Shown: positions 26,198 to 33,866 of the stretch, piece after piece
Position numbering within the stretch: the stretch's first letter is position 1
Layout of the letters: every line of letters begins with the position of its first letter
Origin: Sulfuriferula sp.
GTDB lineage: Bacteria > Pseudomonadota > Gammaproteobacteria > Burkholderiales > Sulfuriferulaceae
Reading direction: 5' to 3'
Assembly (NCBI GenBank): GCA_013140765.1
Contig: JABFSE010000024.1
Location: forward strand, 1-40,189
Length of the DNA: 40,189 bases
The notes under the pieces: model-generated
The model's database searches: none
Told to the model about the DNA's origin: nothing
Seen by the model: only the letters and a program-made list of their open reading frames with translations
Made by a program: the position numbers and the translations under genes

Positions 26198-26434
26198 ATG
26201 AGTACTACGCGGGTTTTCAAAAGCGGTAATTCTCAAGCGGTCAGAATACCGTCTGACATAGCATACGACCGTAATGATATTGAGCTGGAGATTGAGCGGA
26301 TTGGTGATGAGATTCGCATACGTCCAGTGGCTAAACGCTTAATAAATACACTCGATAAATTCAGCCAATTCTCACCTGACTTCATGCGCGAAGGTCGGGA
26401 CGAGAGCGAAGAAGCTACGCGAGACAGGTTATGA
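26198..26434 (+). CDS. vapB: VapB-type antitoxin (AbrB/SpoVT swapped-hairpin domain)
   Basis: 78 aa, starting at ATG 26198 with GAGAG at 26187-26191. An ATG three bases earlier is also in frame. The N-terminus STTRVFKSGNSQAVRIP is the AbrB-like DNA-binding hairpin, and the acidic C-terminus (RDESEEATRDRL) is the part expected to wrap the toxin. It overlaps vapC at ATGA, so the pair is translationally coupled. Together they form a type II toxin-antitoxin module lying between palindromic repeats, which suggests acquisition as a small cassette. Confidence 0.88.
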   Translation: MSTTRVFKSGNSQAVRIPSDIAYDRNDIELEIERIGDEIRIRPVAKRLINTLDKFSQFSPDFMREGRDESEEATRDRL

Positions 26435-26838
26435 TGCCAAAATATATGCTAGACACAAATATGTGTATTTATTTAATGAAAAATCAACCTGCTAGTGTGG
26501 CCGCTCGTTTTGCTGAGTGCTATTTTGGGGATGTTGTCATATCGGCAGTTACTTTAGCTGAATTGCAGTATGGTGTGGCGTGCTCTGTCAACAAGGAGCA
26601 GGATCAGCGGTCGTTGGCTTTGCTACTTGAGGATGTTCCAGCGATCCCTTTTGATATTCCAGCAGCGGCAATGTATGGAATGATTCGATATGCAAATAAG
26701 GATAAAAAGAGCGATGCGTTAGATAAACTTATTGCCGCACATGCTGTTGCACTTAAGGTGGTATTGGTGACAAATAATGAGCGTGATTTCAAAAGCTATC
26801 CTGGCTTGGTGTTGGATAATTGGATAGAGGCTCATTAA
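26431..26838 (+). CDS. vapC: VapC-type PIN-domain toxin ribonuclease
   Basis: 135 aa, or 134 from the second ATG. The PIN-domain acidic residues are all present: Asp8 in MLDTNM, Glu44 in TLAELQYG, Asp98 in DALDKLIAAHA, and Asp119 in TNNERDF. So the nuclease looks intact. The closest studied relatives cleave initiator tRNA in the anticodon loop, but the target here cannot be read from sequence. VapB, encoded just upstream, should neutralise it and together they repress the operon. Confidence 0.9.
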   Translation: MMPKYMLDTNMCIYLMKNQPASVAARFAECYFGDVVISAVTLAELQYGVACSVNKEQDQRSLALLLEDVPAIPFDIPAAAMYGMIRYANKDKKSDALDKLIAAHAVALKVVLVTNNERDFKSYPGLVLDNWIEAH

Positions 26839-26871
26839 AATGAACTGCCTTGATCTTCAAAAGACTTGAAT

Positions 26872-26899
26872 TTTTTTATCCACGAAAAGCACGAAAAAG
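26872..26899 (+). repeat. 18-bp dispersed repeat, second copy, with CACGAAAA tandem
   Basis: TTTTTTATCCACGAAAAG (26872-26889) is identical to 1431-1448. Here it continues into a second CACGAAAA unit, so CACGAAAAGCACGAAAAAG forms a short tandem. It begins 33 bp past the vapC stop. Confidence 0.8.
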
Positions 26900-26952
26900 T
26901 TCGTTTTGTTGTGAATATGGTTTTGTACTGTGTATATCGTATATATGTATGA

Positions 26953-26976
26953 TTGGGGTCTAACAATCAAACATTC
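26953..26976 (+). repeat. Palindromic repeat, degenerate half-copy
   Basis: TTGGGGTCTAACAATCAA aligns with the left arm of copy 2 (GGGGTCAGTTCTAACAATCAA) if five bases are deleted between the two TC dinucleotides. The inner AATCAAACATT also follows copy 2 and not copy 1. It is a decayed left half, lying 30 bp before an intact hairpin. Confidence 0.65.
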
Positions 26977-27005
26977 GTATTGCTGGATATATCGCTGTGT
27001 ATGCT

Positions 27006-27069
27006 TGGGGTCAGTTCTAACTTTCCAACAAATTGGCGGCAATTTGTTGGAAAGTTAGAACTGACCCCA
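27006..27069. repeat. Palindromic repeat, copy 4: perfect 29-bp hairpin
   Basis: The arms 27006-27034 and 27041-27069 are perfectly complementary around the 6-nt loop GGCGGC. The outer part is the family core (TGGGGTCAGTTCTAAC). The inner part (TTTCCAACAAATT) is unlike the other copies. It lies in the convergent vapC/tsaD gap. No T-tract follows either arm, so it is not a textbook terminator. Confidence 0.95.
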
Positions 27070-27125
27070 TTCGCACATTCGCATCATTTTTTCCGTATGT
27101 TGGTTTAGTGTGTGTGATAACGTTG

Positions 27126-28148
27126 TTAGCTTATAGTTTGCGGTGCGACTACGCTGGCTAAATCCCAGCGGGGGCGGACGGTGAATGTGCCTGCTGTTTT
27201 GCCGCTGTGCTTGAGGCGCATTGCGCCCGCAAAGGCTATCATTGCGCCGTTGTCGGTGCAAAACTCCATTTCGGGGAAATAGACTTTTGCGCCTATTTTT
27301 TGGGTGGCGTGCTGGAGGGCGGCACGTAGTTGTTTGTTTGCACCTACGCCACCTGCGACGACTAGGCGTTTGCTACGGGTGGCTTTGAGTGCGGCGAGTG
27401 ATTTGCTGCTGAGTACGTCGGTCATGGCGAGCTGGAAGGCGGCGGCGATGTCGGCGTAGTCGGTGGTTTGTGGGTTTTTTTGGCTGAGGGTGAGGACGGC
27501 GGTTTTTAAGCCGCTAAAGCTAAAATTTAAGTCGCCTGAGTGTAGCATGGGGCGGGGGAGGCGGAATCGTTGGGCGTTGCCTGTTTCAGCGAGTTTGGAT
27601 AATGCCGCGCCGCCAGGGTAGGGCAGGCCTAGTAGTTGGGCGGTTTTGTCGAAGGCTTCGCCTGCGGCATCGTCTAGGGTGTCGCCCAATAATGTGTATT
27701 CGCCTATGCCTGTGACGTGCATGAGTTGGCTGTGTCCACCTGAGACAAGCAGGGCGACAAAGGGAAATTCAGGCGGTTCGCTGGATAATAAGGGTGAGAG
27801 TAAATGGCCTTCTAGATGGTGTACGCCAAGCACGGGGATGTTGAGCGCAACGCCCATGGCGTGAGCTATGCCTGTGCCGACTAAGAGTGCGCCAGCGAGT
27901 CCTGGACCTTCGGTGTAGGCGATGGCATCTAGGTCGCTTAATTGGCGTTGTGCTTGGGTGAGCACTTGGCGTGTGAGTGGAAGTATGCGACGGATATGGT
28001 CGCGTGAGGCGAGCTCTGGCACGACACCGCCATATTCGGCGTGCATGGCAATTTGGGTGTGTAGGGCGTGTCCTAGCAAACCTGTTTCGGTGTCATAGAG
28101 TGCGATGCCGCTTTCGTCGCATGAAGATTCGATTCCCAATACCAGCAT
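27126..28148 (-). CDS. tsaD: tRNA threonylcarbamoyladenosine transferase TsaD
   Basis: 340 aa, ASKHA-fold enzyme. It transfers threonylcarbamoyl to A37 of ANN-decoding tRNAs as part of TsaBDE. The N-terminus [12 protein letters not shown] is diagnostic, the metal-binding histidines are His111 and His115 in HHLEGHLL, and [17 protein letters not shown] and [12 protein letters not shown] form the nucleotide site. ATG 28148 matches the family start. It diverges from phoB and converges with vapC. Confidence 0.96.
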   Translation of the reverse strand: MLVLGIESSCDESGIALYDTETGLLGHALHTQIAMHAEYGGVVPELASRDHIRRILPLTRQVLTQAQRQLSDLDAIAYTEGPGLAGALLVGTGIAHAMGVALNIPVLGVHHLEGHLLSPLLSSEPPEFPFVALLVSGGHSQLMHVTGIGEYTLLGDTLDDAAGEAFDKTAQLLGLPYPGGAALSKLAETGNAQRFRLPRPMLHSGDLNFSFSGLKTAVLTLSQKNPQTTDYADIAAAFQLAMTDVLSSKSLAALKATRSKRLVVAGGVGANKQLRAALQHATQKIGAKVYFPEMEFCTDNGAMIAFAGAMRLKHSGKTAGTFTVRPRWDLASVVAPQTIS

Positions 28149-28180
28149 TTATATTTCCAATTTAATTGTTTTTAGTTGCG

Positions 28181-28213
28181 TTTGTCACGAATTTGTCACA
28201 TCTTCGTCATAAG
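28181..28213 (+). promoter_or_regulatory. Pho box upstream of phoB
   Basis: Three 11-bp direct repeat units: TTTGTCACGAA (28181-28191), TTTGTCACATC (28192-28202) and TTCGTCATAAG (28203-28213). They match the known PhoB site pattern, CTGTCAT-type repeats at 11-bp spacing. This indicates autoregulation of phoBR by phosphate starvation. A TATAAT at 28254-28259 is the best -10 sequence, but it is 41 bp from the last unit, further than usual. Confidence 0.75.
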
Positions 28214-28282
28214 ATAGTGATGATGGTGTGGCGTGATGCGCTATGTCGGGTATTATAATCTTAAAGTCTAAAGGGGCGCGTG

Positions 28283-28972
28283 ATGGCGGCAACGATATTG
28301 TTGGTGGAAGATGAGGCGGGCATACAGGAGCTGGTCAAGTTTAATTTAACGCAGGCGGGACATGCGGTATTGTGCGCGGATTCAGCCGAGCAGGCGTTGG
28401 CGATTGTGCGTGATGTGTTGCCTGATCTGGTGTTGTTGGATTGGATGCTACCAGGTATGAGCGGGATAGAGTTGGCGCGTTTGTTTCGGGCGGATGCGCG
28501 ACTGAAAAGTGTGCCGATTATTATGTTGACGGCGCGTGGTGATGAACGTGATAAGGTGCTGGGGTTGGAAACGGGCGCGGATGATTATATTACTAAGCCG
28601 TTTTCCCCGCGTGAGTTGAGTGCACGAATTAAGGCGGTGTTGCGTCGCCGTGCGCCACAAATGACTGAGGATAAGGTTGAAGTGCGTGGTTTGAGCTTAG
28701 ATCCTGTGAGCCATAGGGTGACGGGTAATGGTACGCCGCTGGAGCTGGGACCGACTGAGTTTCGGCTATTGCATTTTATGATGACGCATCCCGAGCGCGT
28801 GTATTCGCGGGCGCAGTTGCTGGATCAGGTGTGGGGCGACCATGTGTTTGTGGAGGAACGTACTGTGGATGTGCATATACGTCGCTTGCGTTTGGCACTG
28901 GAAGTGACGCAACATGATAATTTGATTGATACGGTGCGCGGCGCAGGCTATCGTTTGTCGTCGCAAATTTAG
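28283..28972 (+). CDS. phoB: Phosphate regulon response regulator PhoB
   Basis: 229 aa from ATG 28283, the same length as E. coli PhoB. The receiver domain has the acidic pair at residues 10-11, phospho-acceptor Asp53, Thr83 and Lys105 in ITKPFSPREL. The C-terminal winged helix shows LELGPTEFRLLHFMM, RVYSRAQLLDQVWG and RTVDVHIRRLR. Phosphorylated by PhoR, it activates phosphate uptake genes. GGGG lies just upstream. A GTG one codon earlier is the alternative start. phoR follows after 16 bp. Confidence 0.94.
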   Translation: MAATILLVEDEAGIQELVKFNLTQAGHAVLCADSAEQALAIVRDVLPDLVLLDWMLPGMSGIELARLFRADARLKSVPIIMLTARGDERDKVLGLETGADDYITKPFSPRELSARIKAVLRRRAPQMTEDKVEVRGLSLDPVSHRVTGNGTPLELGPTEFRLLHFMMTHPERVYSRAQLLDQVWGDHVFVEERTVDVHIRRLRLALEVTQHDNLIDTVRGAGYRLSSQI

Positions 28973-28988
28973 CGTATTTAGGAAAATA

Positions 28989-30314
28989 ATGGATTTTTGG
29001 TGGCGACCTGTATTGGCTTTATCCGCGTTGTTGTTTGTGACGTTGGTGGCGGCGTTGTTCTGGGGCGGGTTGCTTGCGCTGTGGCTGTTGGTGGCAGGTT
29101 TGCTGGCTTATATAGGCTATAACTTGCGTCAAATGGCGGTGCTGGTGGCTTGGTTGGCGCATGGCGACAGGTCGCGGATACCCACGGCAAGCGGGGCCTG
29201 GGACGATATTTTTTATGGCTTGGATAGAATGCTACGGCGGCAAAAACGCAGCACGGCTAAAATTTCGGCAGTGTTGGAGCGTTTTGAACATGCCGCACAA
29301 GCGATACCTGATGGCATCGTGATGCTCAATGGCAATGATCAGATAGATTGGTTTAATCCTGCGGCAACGCGCCATTTTGGCTTGGATGATAATGCTGATA
29401 GAGGGCAGTTTATTGGCTATTTAATCCGTCAGGTGGCATTTGCGGATTATTTGACTAGCCATAATTATAGTGAACCGCTGGTGATGAAGTCGCCTACGCA
29501 CAAGGAGTTGACGTTGTCGGTGCAGATGGTGCCGTTTGGCGATAAGCAAAAAATGCTGATTTCGCGTGATGTGACGCAATTGGAATTGGTTGAAGCGATG
29601 CGGCGCGATTTTGTGGCGAATGTGTCGCATGAGCTACGCACGCCATTGACGGTAGTGGGGGGCTTTTTGGAAACTTTTCTGGATATGCCTAGTATCAATC
29701 AAGTGGATTTTCATAAGTACTGCGATTTGATGCAGCAACAAACCGAGCGTATGCGTCGTTTAATTGACGATTTGCTGGCGTTGTCGCGGCTGGAAAGTGC
29801 GCAAAATAAGTTGCTTGATGCGCCTGTCGATATGACGGCGTTGATACAAAGTTTGTATCAAGATGCGCAAAGTTTGAGCGCGGGGCGACATCAGATTACG
29901 TTGACACTGGAAAATGCCGACAATATCATGGGTAATGTCGATGAATTAAGTAGCGCGTTGGGTAATTTAGTCAGCAATGCGGTGCGCTATACGCCAGTAG
30001 ATGGCGTGATAGATTTGCACTGGGGTTGGCATAATAGACAGTTGTGTTTTAGTGTGCGCGATAGTGGTGAGGGGATAGATGCACACCATATTCCGCGTTT
30101 GACTGAGCGTTTTTATCGGGTTGACCGTGGTCGCTCACGCGAAACGGGCGGGACGGGTTTGGGCTTGGCGATTGTTAAACACGTGCTGACACGGCATCAG
30201 GCACGTTTGGTGATAGAAAGTAAGGTTGGGCATGGTAGCTGTTTTCGCGCGTGCTTCCCGAAAACACGCGTGGTCAAGATAGCTGTTGCGCCAACGTCGC
30301 CTTTAATACACTAG
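28989..30314 (+). CDS. phoR: Phosphate regulon sensor kinase PhoR
   Basis: 441 aa from ATG 28989 with AGGA upstream. One or two N-terminal membrane segments lie within residues 8-43, followed by a PAS domain (about 95-200; AIPDGIVMLNGNDQIDWFNPA). The HisKA box is DFVANVSHELRTPL with His214 as phospho-acceptor, and the ATPase domain has NLVSNAVRYTP, DSGEGI and GGTGLGLAIVKHV. There is almost no periplasmic loop, as in PhoR, which senses through the PstSCAB-PhoU complex. The last 41 bp overlap the 3' end of the opposite-strand HIT gene. Confidence 0.92.
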   Translation: MDFWWRPVLALSALLFVTLVAALFWGGLLALWLLVAGLLAYIGYNLRQMAVLVAWLAHGDRSRIPTASGAWDDIFYGLDRMLRRQKRSTAKISAVLERFEHAAQAIPDGIVMLNGNDQIDWFNPAATRHFGLDDNADRGQFIGYLIRQVAFADYLTSHNYSEPLVMKSPTHKELTLSVQMVPFGDKQKMLISRDVTQLELVEAMRRDFVANVSHELRTPLTVVGGFLETFLDMPSINQVDFHKYCDLMQQQTERMRRLIDDLLALSRLESAQNKLLDAPVDMTALIQSLYQDAQSLSAGRHQITLTLENADNIMGNVDELSSALGNLVSNAVRYTPVDGVIDLHWGWHNRQLCFSVRDSGEGIDAHHIPRLTERFYRVDRGRSRETGGTGLGLAIVKHVLTRHQARLVIESKVGHGSCFRACFPKTRVVKIAVAPTSPLIH

Positions 30315-30687
30315 CGATTAAATTATTATCATGTTGCGGTGCGCTCTCACGCATGACCGTACCCCAAATCGGATTAGGAAAATGCGCGTCTTGCTTAAAT
30401 CTGGGAATAACATGCCAGTGTAGGTGCGGTGTCATGTTACCTAAACTGGCAAGGTTGATTTTGTCGGGCTTGAGTGTGGCAATAATGGCGCGTTCAACCG
30501 CAAAAACCGTGCGCATGAGGCGGTGCTGCTCAGTCTGATTAAGGTCGCTCATTTCCTTAATATGCTCATGCCAAATGACACGGCAAAAGCCTGGGTAGGT
30601 TGCGTCATCCACTAATACCACGCGGCAAAAAGCGTCTTGCCAGAGTATTTCACCACCTGCTGTGGTGCATAAATCACAGTCGTTCAT
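30274..30687 (-). CDS. HIT-family protein (histidine triad hydrolase)
   Basis: 137 aa. The histidine triad is HLHWHVIPR, with His88, His90 and His92. An N-terminal CDLC (4-7) resembles the zinc-binding pair of some HIT proteins. These enzymes hydrolyse nucleoside phosphoramidates or dinucleotides. The substrate is unknown. The 3' end overlaps phoR by 41 bp, tail to tail. It lies 38 bp downstream of the restriction endonuclease gene on the same strand. Confidence 0.87.
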   Translation of the reverse strand: MNDCDLCTTAGGEILWQDAFCRVVLVDDATYPGFCRVIWHEHIKEMSDLNQTEQHRLMRTVFAVERAIIATLKPDKINLASLGNMTPHLHWHVIPRFKQDAHFPNPIWGTVMRESAPQHDNNLIASVLKATLAQQLS

Positions 30688-30725
30688 ATAGTACCTTTGT
30701 CGAAGTTGACCACAATGTTGGGAAT

Positions 30726-31886
30726 TTATAGGGTCAAAAGCGTTCGGAGAAAATCGGTGGACTCTTTTTCGTTGATGGTAGCAGGTTCAGGCGACAGGAT
30801 GAGCTTGCTAATGGTTTTGCCCTCAAACTGGCTAACGCCTCTCGAATTTCTTCCTGCCCAATGTTTCAACAGGATGGTGGCGTTCAGTAACTGCGTTTGG
30901 AATATTGAGACTAAAATGGTTTTGATAGCTTTTCCTGGCTCAACACCAATAAAGTAAAACATGAAGACCGATCGTTCAGCGGACAGGAATTCAAGCATTT
31001 TGTCTAGGTTGTATGCTTTTGGATTGGAGTTAAGTATCATAATCTTTGTTTTAATATCGGTTTCCGTGAAAAATTCGTCGAATTCTCTAGCGTAATCCCC
31101 TAATGAATTTTCTGTCTTAAATTGTGGAATGTCGTTTGTGCCCTTCTGGAGTGCGTCGATGATTCCTTGACGTAGGAGATCATCCTCCCCCGCAATCAGG
31201 TATTCAATTATGCGCCCTCGAACATTGACATTCTCGATCAAAGCCGCAAGTAGTATTTCGTTCTTAAATTTATTTACTTTTGCATCAAGCTCATTTTTGA
31301 GGGTTTGTGCATCCTGAGACGCGACGAACTTGATTGCCCTTGCTGGCGCGTGAAGTATTTGCGCTAGCTGGGTTTTATTTGCCTCGAATTTTTTGCCAGA
31401 GGGGCTGATGTTGTTTGTTGCTTCTACTAAACGGGTGAGGTTACCATCAAATCCCAGTCCTAAATGGATGTTAAATAATTGTTCAAAATTTTCTGGCGTA
31501 TTTTTAATGCCTTCAAATATACGCGCTATATCCGAGCCATTGAAGCTCCCTCGAATGTTGTTTTCACGTAACTCTTGGGAGCTATGACTGATTTTTTTGA
31601 GGAGTGTGGAGTTGGCCAGGTATGTGTAATTGCCTAAGGGTGTTACCAAGCAAACGATAAATGGTCGATTATCAAACTTTTGCAGATTTGACAATGAAAG
31701 GACTGTGTTCCCGAAGTTTTGATAGGCAGACGAACTAAACCTAACTGCGAAGTGCTGGCAGTAGTAAACAGACCTGTCTTGTGTTAGTTGAAAACGGTCA
31801 ACAGCGAACTTTGCTAATTGGGTCTTATCGTTGATGTTGTTATGTTGACGTAGGAAAGCTACAAGTTGTTCAATTGTATTGTTCAT
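30726..31886 (-). CDS. Putative type II restriction endonuclease
   Basis: 386 aa from ATG 31886, whose first 17 bp overlap the methyltransferase 3' end. I do not recognise a named enzyme. The identification rests on the coupled methyltransferase and on a possible PD-(D/E)xK site: Glu228 in GRIIEYL, then Asp277-x-Lys279 in TETDIKTK. Segments such as VLSLSNLQKFD, KKISHSSQELRENNIRGSF and PENFEQLFNIHLGLGF look conserved in type II endonucleases, from memory. It is visibly AT-richer than the surrounding genes, fitting transfer with its methylase. The recognition site is unknown. An upstream in-frame start at 31976 lies inside the methyltransferase and is less likely. Confidence 0.7.
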   Translation of the reverse strand: MNNTIEQLVAFLRQHNNINDKTQLAKFAVDRFQLTQDRSVYYCQHFAVRFSSSAYQNFGNTVLSLSNLQKFDNRPFIVCLVTPLGNYTYLANSTLLKKISHSSQELRENNIRGSFNGSDIARIFEGIKNTPENFEQLFNIHLGLGFDGNLTRLVEATNNISPSGKKFEANKTQLAQILHAPARAIKFVASQDAQTLKNELDAKVNKFKNEILLAALIENVNVRGRIIEYLIAGEDDLLRQGIIDALQKGTNDIPQFKTENSLGDYAREFDEFFTETDIKTKIMILNSNPKAYNLDKMLEFLSAERSVFMFYFIGVEPGKAIKTILVSIFQTQLLNATILLKHWAGRNSRGVSQFEGKTISKLILSPEPATINEKESTDFLRTLLTL

Positions 31887-32868
31887 CAAATAGCCCCACG
31901 ATAGTTTGAGTTTCGTTATCCGTGCTTTTGGTTTGTTTTTGGTCAGCAAGGCTATTTCGTTCCCAAAAATGCCCATCGTGATAGCCTTGGATTGTTCTGT
32001 CCGATTCGGCGCGGTTTAGTCTTTTCACGGCCATTTGGCAGTACTCTGACTCCTGCTCAACCCCAGAGAATTTCCTGTTTAGTTTTTTCGCAACCACGCA
32101 TGTTGTTCCTGAGCCAAAAAATGGGTCAAATACAAAATCGCCCGACTTTGAGCTTGCAAGAATTAGTTTTGCGATGAGTTTTTCTGGTTTCTGGGTTGGA
32201 TGGTCGGTGTTTTCTGGCATAGACCAGAATGGTATTGAGATGTCTGTCCAAAGATTCGATGGGTGTGTTAGGCGATAGTTTCCATTGCTGGTTTCCTCCC
32301 AATCTTTTGGATCACCTGAAGCATGGCGATAGGGGGCGATTACTTTTCGTTTTAATTTCACGGCTTCTACGTCAAAAAAGTATTCGTCTGAGACAGTGCA
32401 AAACCAAATATCTTCCGAACAGTTCTTCCAGTTTGCATTTGCACCACGCCCTTTTTCGCGTTCCCATGTGACTCTATTCCGCACAATGAAGTGTTTTTCA
32501 ATTACTGACTGCATAGATTTTGAGGATTGCCAATCACAGCAAAAATAGATAGAAGCGGTGCTTGTGAGACATCTTTTTAATTTTGAAACCCATGACTCAA
32601 GCCATTCTTCGTATAACGTCGCCGTGGTTTTGGCGAATTTATTGTTTCCAAATTTTTTGGTTAGGTTGTATGGTGGATCAATAATCGCGAGATCAATAAA
32701 AGCGTCGGGTAATAAATCTATGCAAGCAAATAGGTCTTGATGAATTAGTTTATTCTCAATTTCATTTGCCATAACGGGGCTACCCAATGAAATGGTTTGG
32801 CGCATGAGGATATCAGCTTCGTCTTGATTGACGACTAGGGTTCGATTGCGTGGTGCTCGTGCTTTCAT
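31870..32868 (-). CDS. Type II DNA methyltransferase, beta class (N6-adenine or N4-cytosine)
   Basis: 332 aa from ATG 32868. The catalytic motif IV DPPYN lies at residues 64-68 and precedes HPTQKP (223-228) and the SAM-binding DPFFGSGTT (248-256), the motif order of the beta class. DPPY favours N6-adenine over N4-cytosine. An ATG pair at 32922 would extend it by 18 residues and overlap the recR stop. I prefer 32868 because conserved-looking sequence (RNRTLVVNQDE) begins just after it. It overlaps the endonuclease gene by 17 bp. No control (C) protein gene is present. Confidence 0.85.
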   Translation of the reverse strand: MKARAPRNRTLVVNQDEADILMRQTISLGSPVMANEIENKLIHQDLFACIDLLPDAFIDLAIIDPPYNLTKKFGNNKFAKTTATLYEEWLESWVSKLKRCLTSTASIYFCCDWQSSKSMQSVIEKHFIVRNRVTWEREKGRGANANWKNCSEDIWFCTVSDEYFFDVEAVKLKRKVIAPYRHASGDPKDWEETSNGNYRLTHPSNLWTDISIPFWSMPENTDHPTQKPEKLIAKLILASSKSGDFVFDPFFGSGTTCVVAKKLNRKFSGVEQESEYCQMAVKRLNRAESDRTIQGYHDGHFWERNSLADQKQTKSTDNETQTIVGLFDEQYN

Positions 32869-32908
32869 TGTATGATATTGCCTTGATGGATATGTGGTTT
32901 TTGATGTT

Positions 32909-33514
32909 TTAATTTGCATCATAACGTCGTCTATCAGTCAGTGCCTGCGCGAGCGTGCCTGAATCTATGTGTTCGAGTTCGCCGCCTACGGGTACGCCAC
33001 GGGCAATGCGACTGACGGTGATGCCGCGTGCGTGCAGTAGCTCGGTAATGGCGTGGGCGGTGGCTTCGCCTTCCATAGTGAAATTAGTGGCGAGGATGAC
33101 TTCTTTAACGATGCCGTTGCTGGCGCGTTGTATGAGGCGGTCTAGGTGTATTTCGCGCGGACCTATGCCGTCTAGTGGCGAGAGCCGTCCCATAAGTACG
33201 AAATAGAGACCGTGATAGCTTAGGGTGTGCTCCAGCATGAGTAAGTCGGTGGGCATTTCAACGACGGCGAGTTGTGTTGCGTCGCGTTCGTTGGATGCGC
33301 ATAGCGGGCAGATGGGCGTTTCGCTAAAGTCGTTGCATAGCTCGCAATGCAGTAATTCGGTAAGGGCGCGTTCTATGGCTATGCCTAGTTTAGCCGCGCC
33401 TTTGCGATCGCGCTGTAATAGGTGATAAGCCATACGCTGCGCTGATTTTGGACCTATGCCTGGTAGTGCGCGTAAGGCGGTTACCAAATCAGCGAGGCGT
33501 GTGGGTGCTTTCAT
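32909..33514 (-). CDS. recR: Recombination protein RecR
   Basis: 201 aa. With RecF and RecO it helps load RecA at gaps. The helix-hairpin-helix [17 protein letters not shown] lies at 17-33, the four-cysteine zinc finger uses Cys57, Cys60, Cys69 and Cys72, and the Toprim region includes [12 protein letters not shown] and [12 protein letters not shown]. ybaB lies 7 bp upstream. dnaX-ybaB-recR is a widespread operon. The restriction-modification pair follows it directly. Confidence 0.96.
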   Translation of the reverse strand: MKAPTRLADLVTALRALPGIGPKSAQRMAYHLLQRDRKGAAKLGIAIERALTELLHCELCNDFSETPICPLCASNERDATQLAVVEMPTDLLMLEHTLSYHGLYFVLMGRLSPLDGIGPREIHLDRLIQRASNGIVKEVILATNFTMEGEATAHAITELLHARGITVSRIARGVPVGGELEHIDSGTLAQALTDRRRYDAN

Positions 33515-33521
33515 GTCGCGC

Positions 33522-33848
33522 TTAGAATGGGAGTTTGAAGCCTGCGGGTAAATTCATGCCTGCGGTAAAACCGCCCATTTTTTCTTGGGTAAGTGCTTCG
33601 GCTTTGCGTACTGCGTCATTCATGGCGGCGGCGATGAGGTCTTCGAGCATGTCTTTGTCGTCGCTCATGAGGCTAGGGTCAATGGTGACGCGGCGCACGT
33701 CATTGCGGCAGGTCATGGTGACTTTGACTAAGCCCGCTCCTGAGATGCCTTCCACTTCGACTAAGGCGAGTTGTTCTTGCATCTTAGCCATATTTGCCTG
33801 CATTTGCTGGGCTTGTTTCATCATGTTGCCCAAACCACCTTTTAACAT
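33522..33848 (-). CDS. ybaB: YbaB/EbfC nucleoid-associated protein
   Basis: 108 aa. A small dimeric DNA-binding protein. It shows the [20 protein letters not shown] helix, the basic and amphipathic [10 protein letters not shown] strand, and [16 protein letters not shown]. It sits 18 bp after dnaX and 7 bp before recR. Confidence 0.95.
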   Translation of the reverse strand: MLKGGLGNMMKQAQQMQANMAKMQEQLALVEVEGISGAGLVKVTMTCRNDVRRVTIDPSLMSDDKDMLEDLIAAAMNDAVRKAEALTQEKMGGFTAGMNLPAGFKLPF

Positions 33849-33866
33849 AGTTTTACTCCTGGTTGA

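Noticed and set aside
26953-27069. CRISPR-like array from the clustered repeats near 27 kb
   Set aside because: There are only two half-copies and one hairpin with unequal spacing, no regular spacers and no cas genes.
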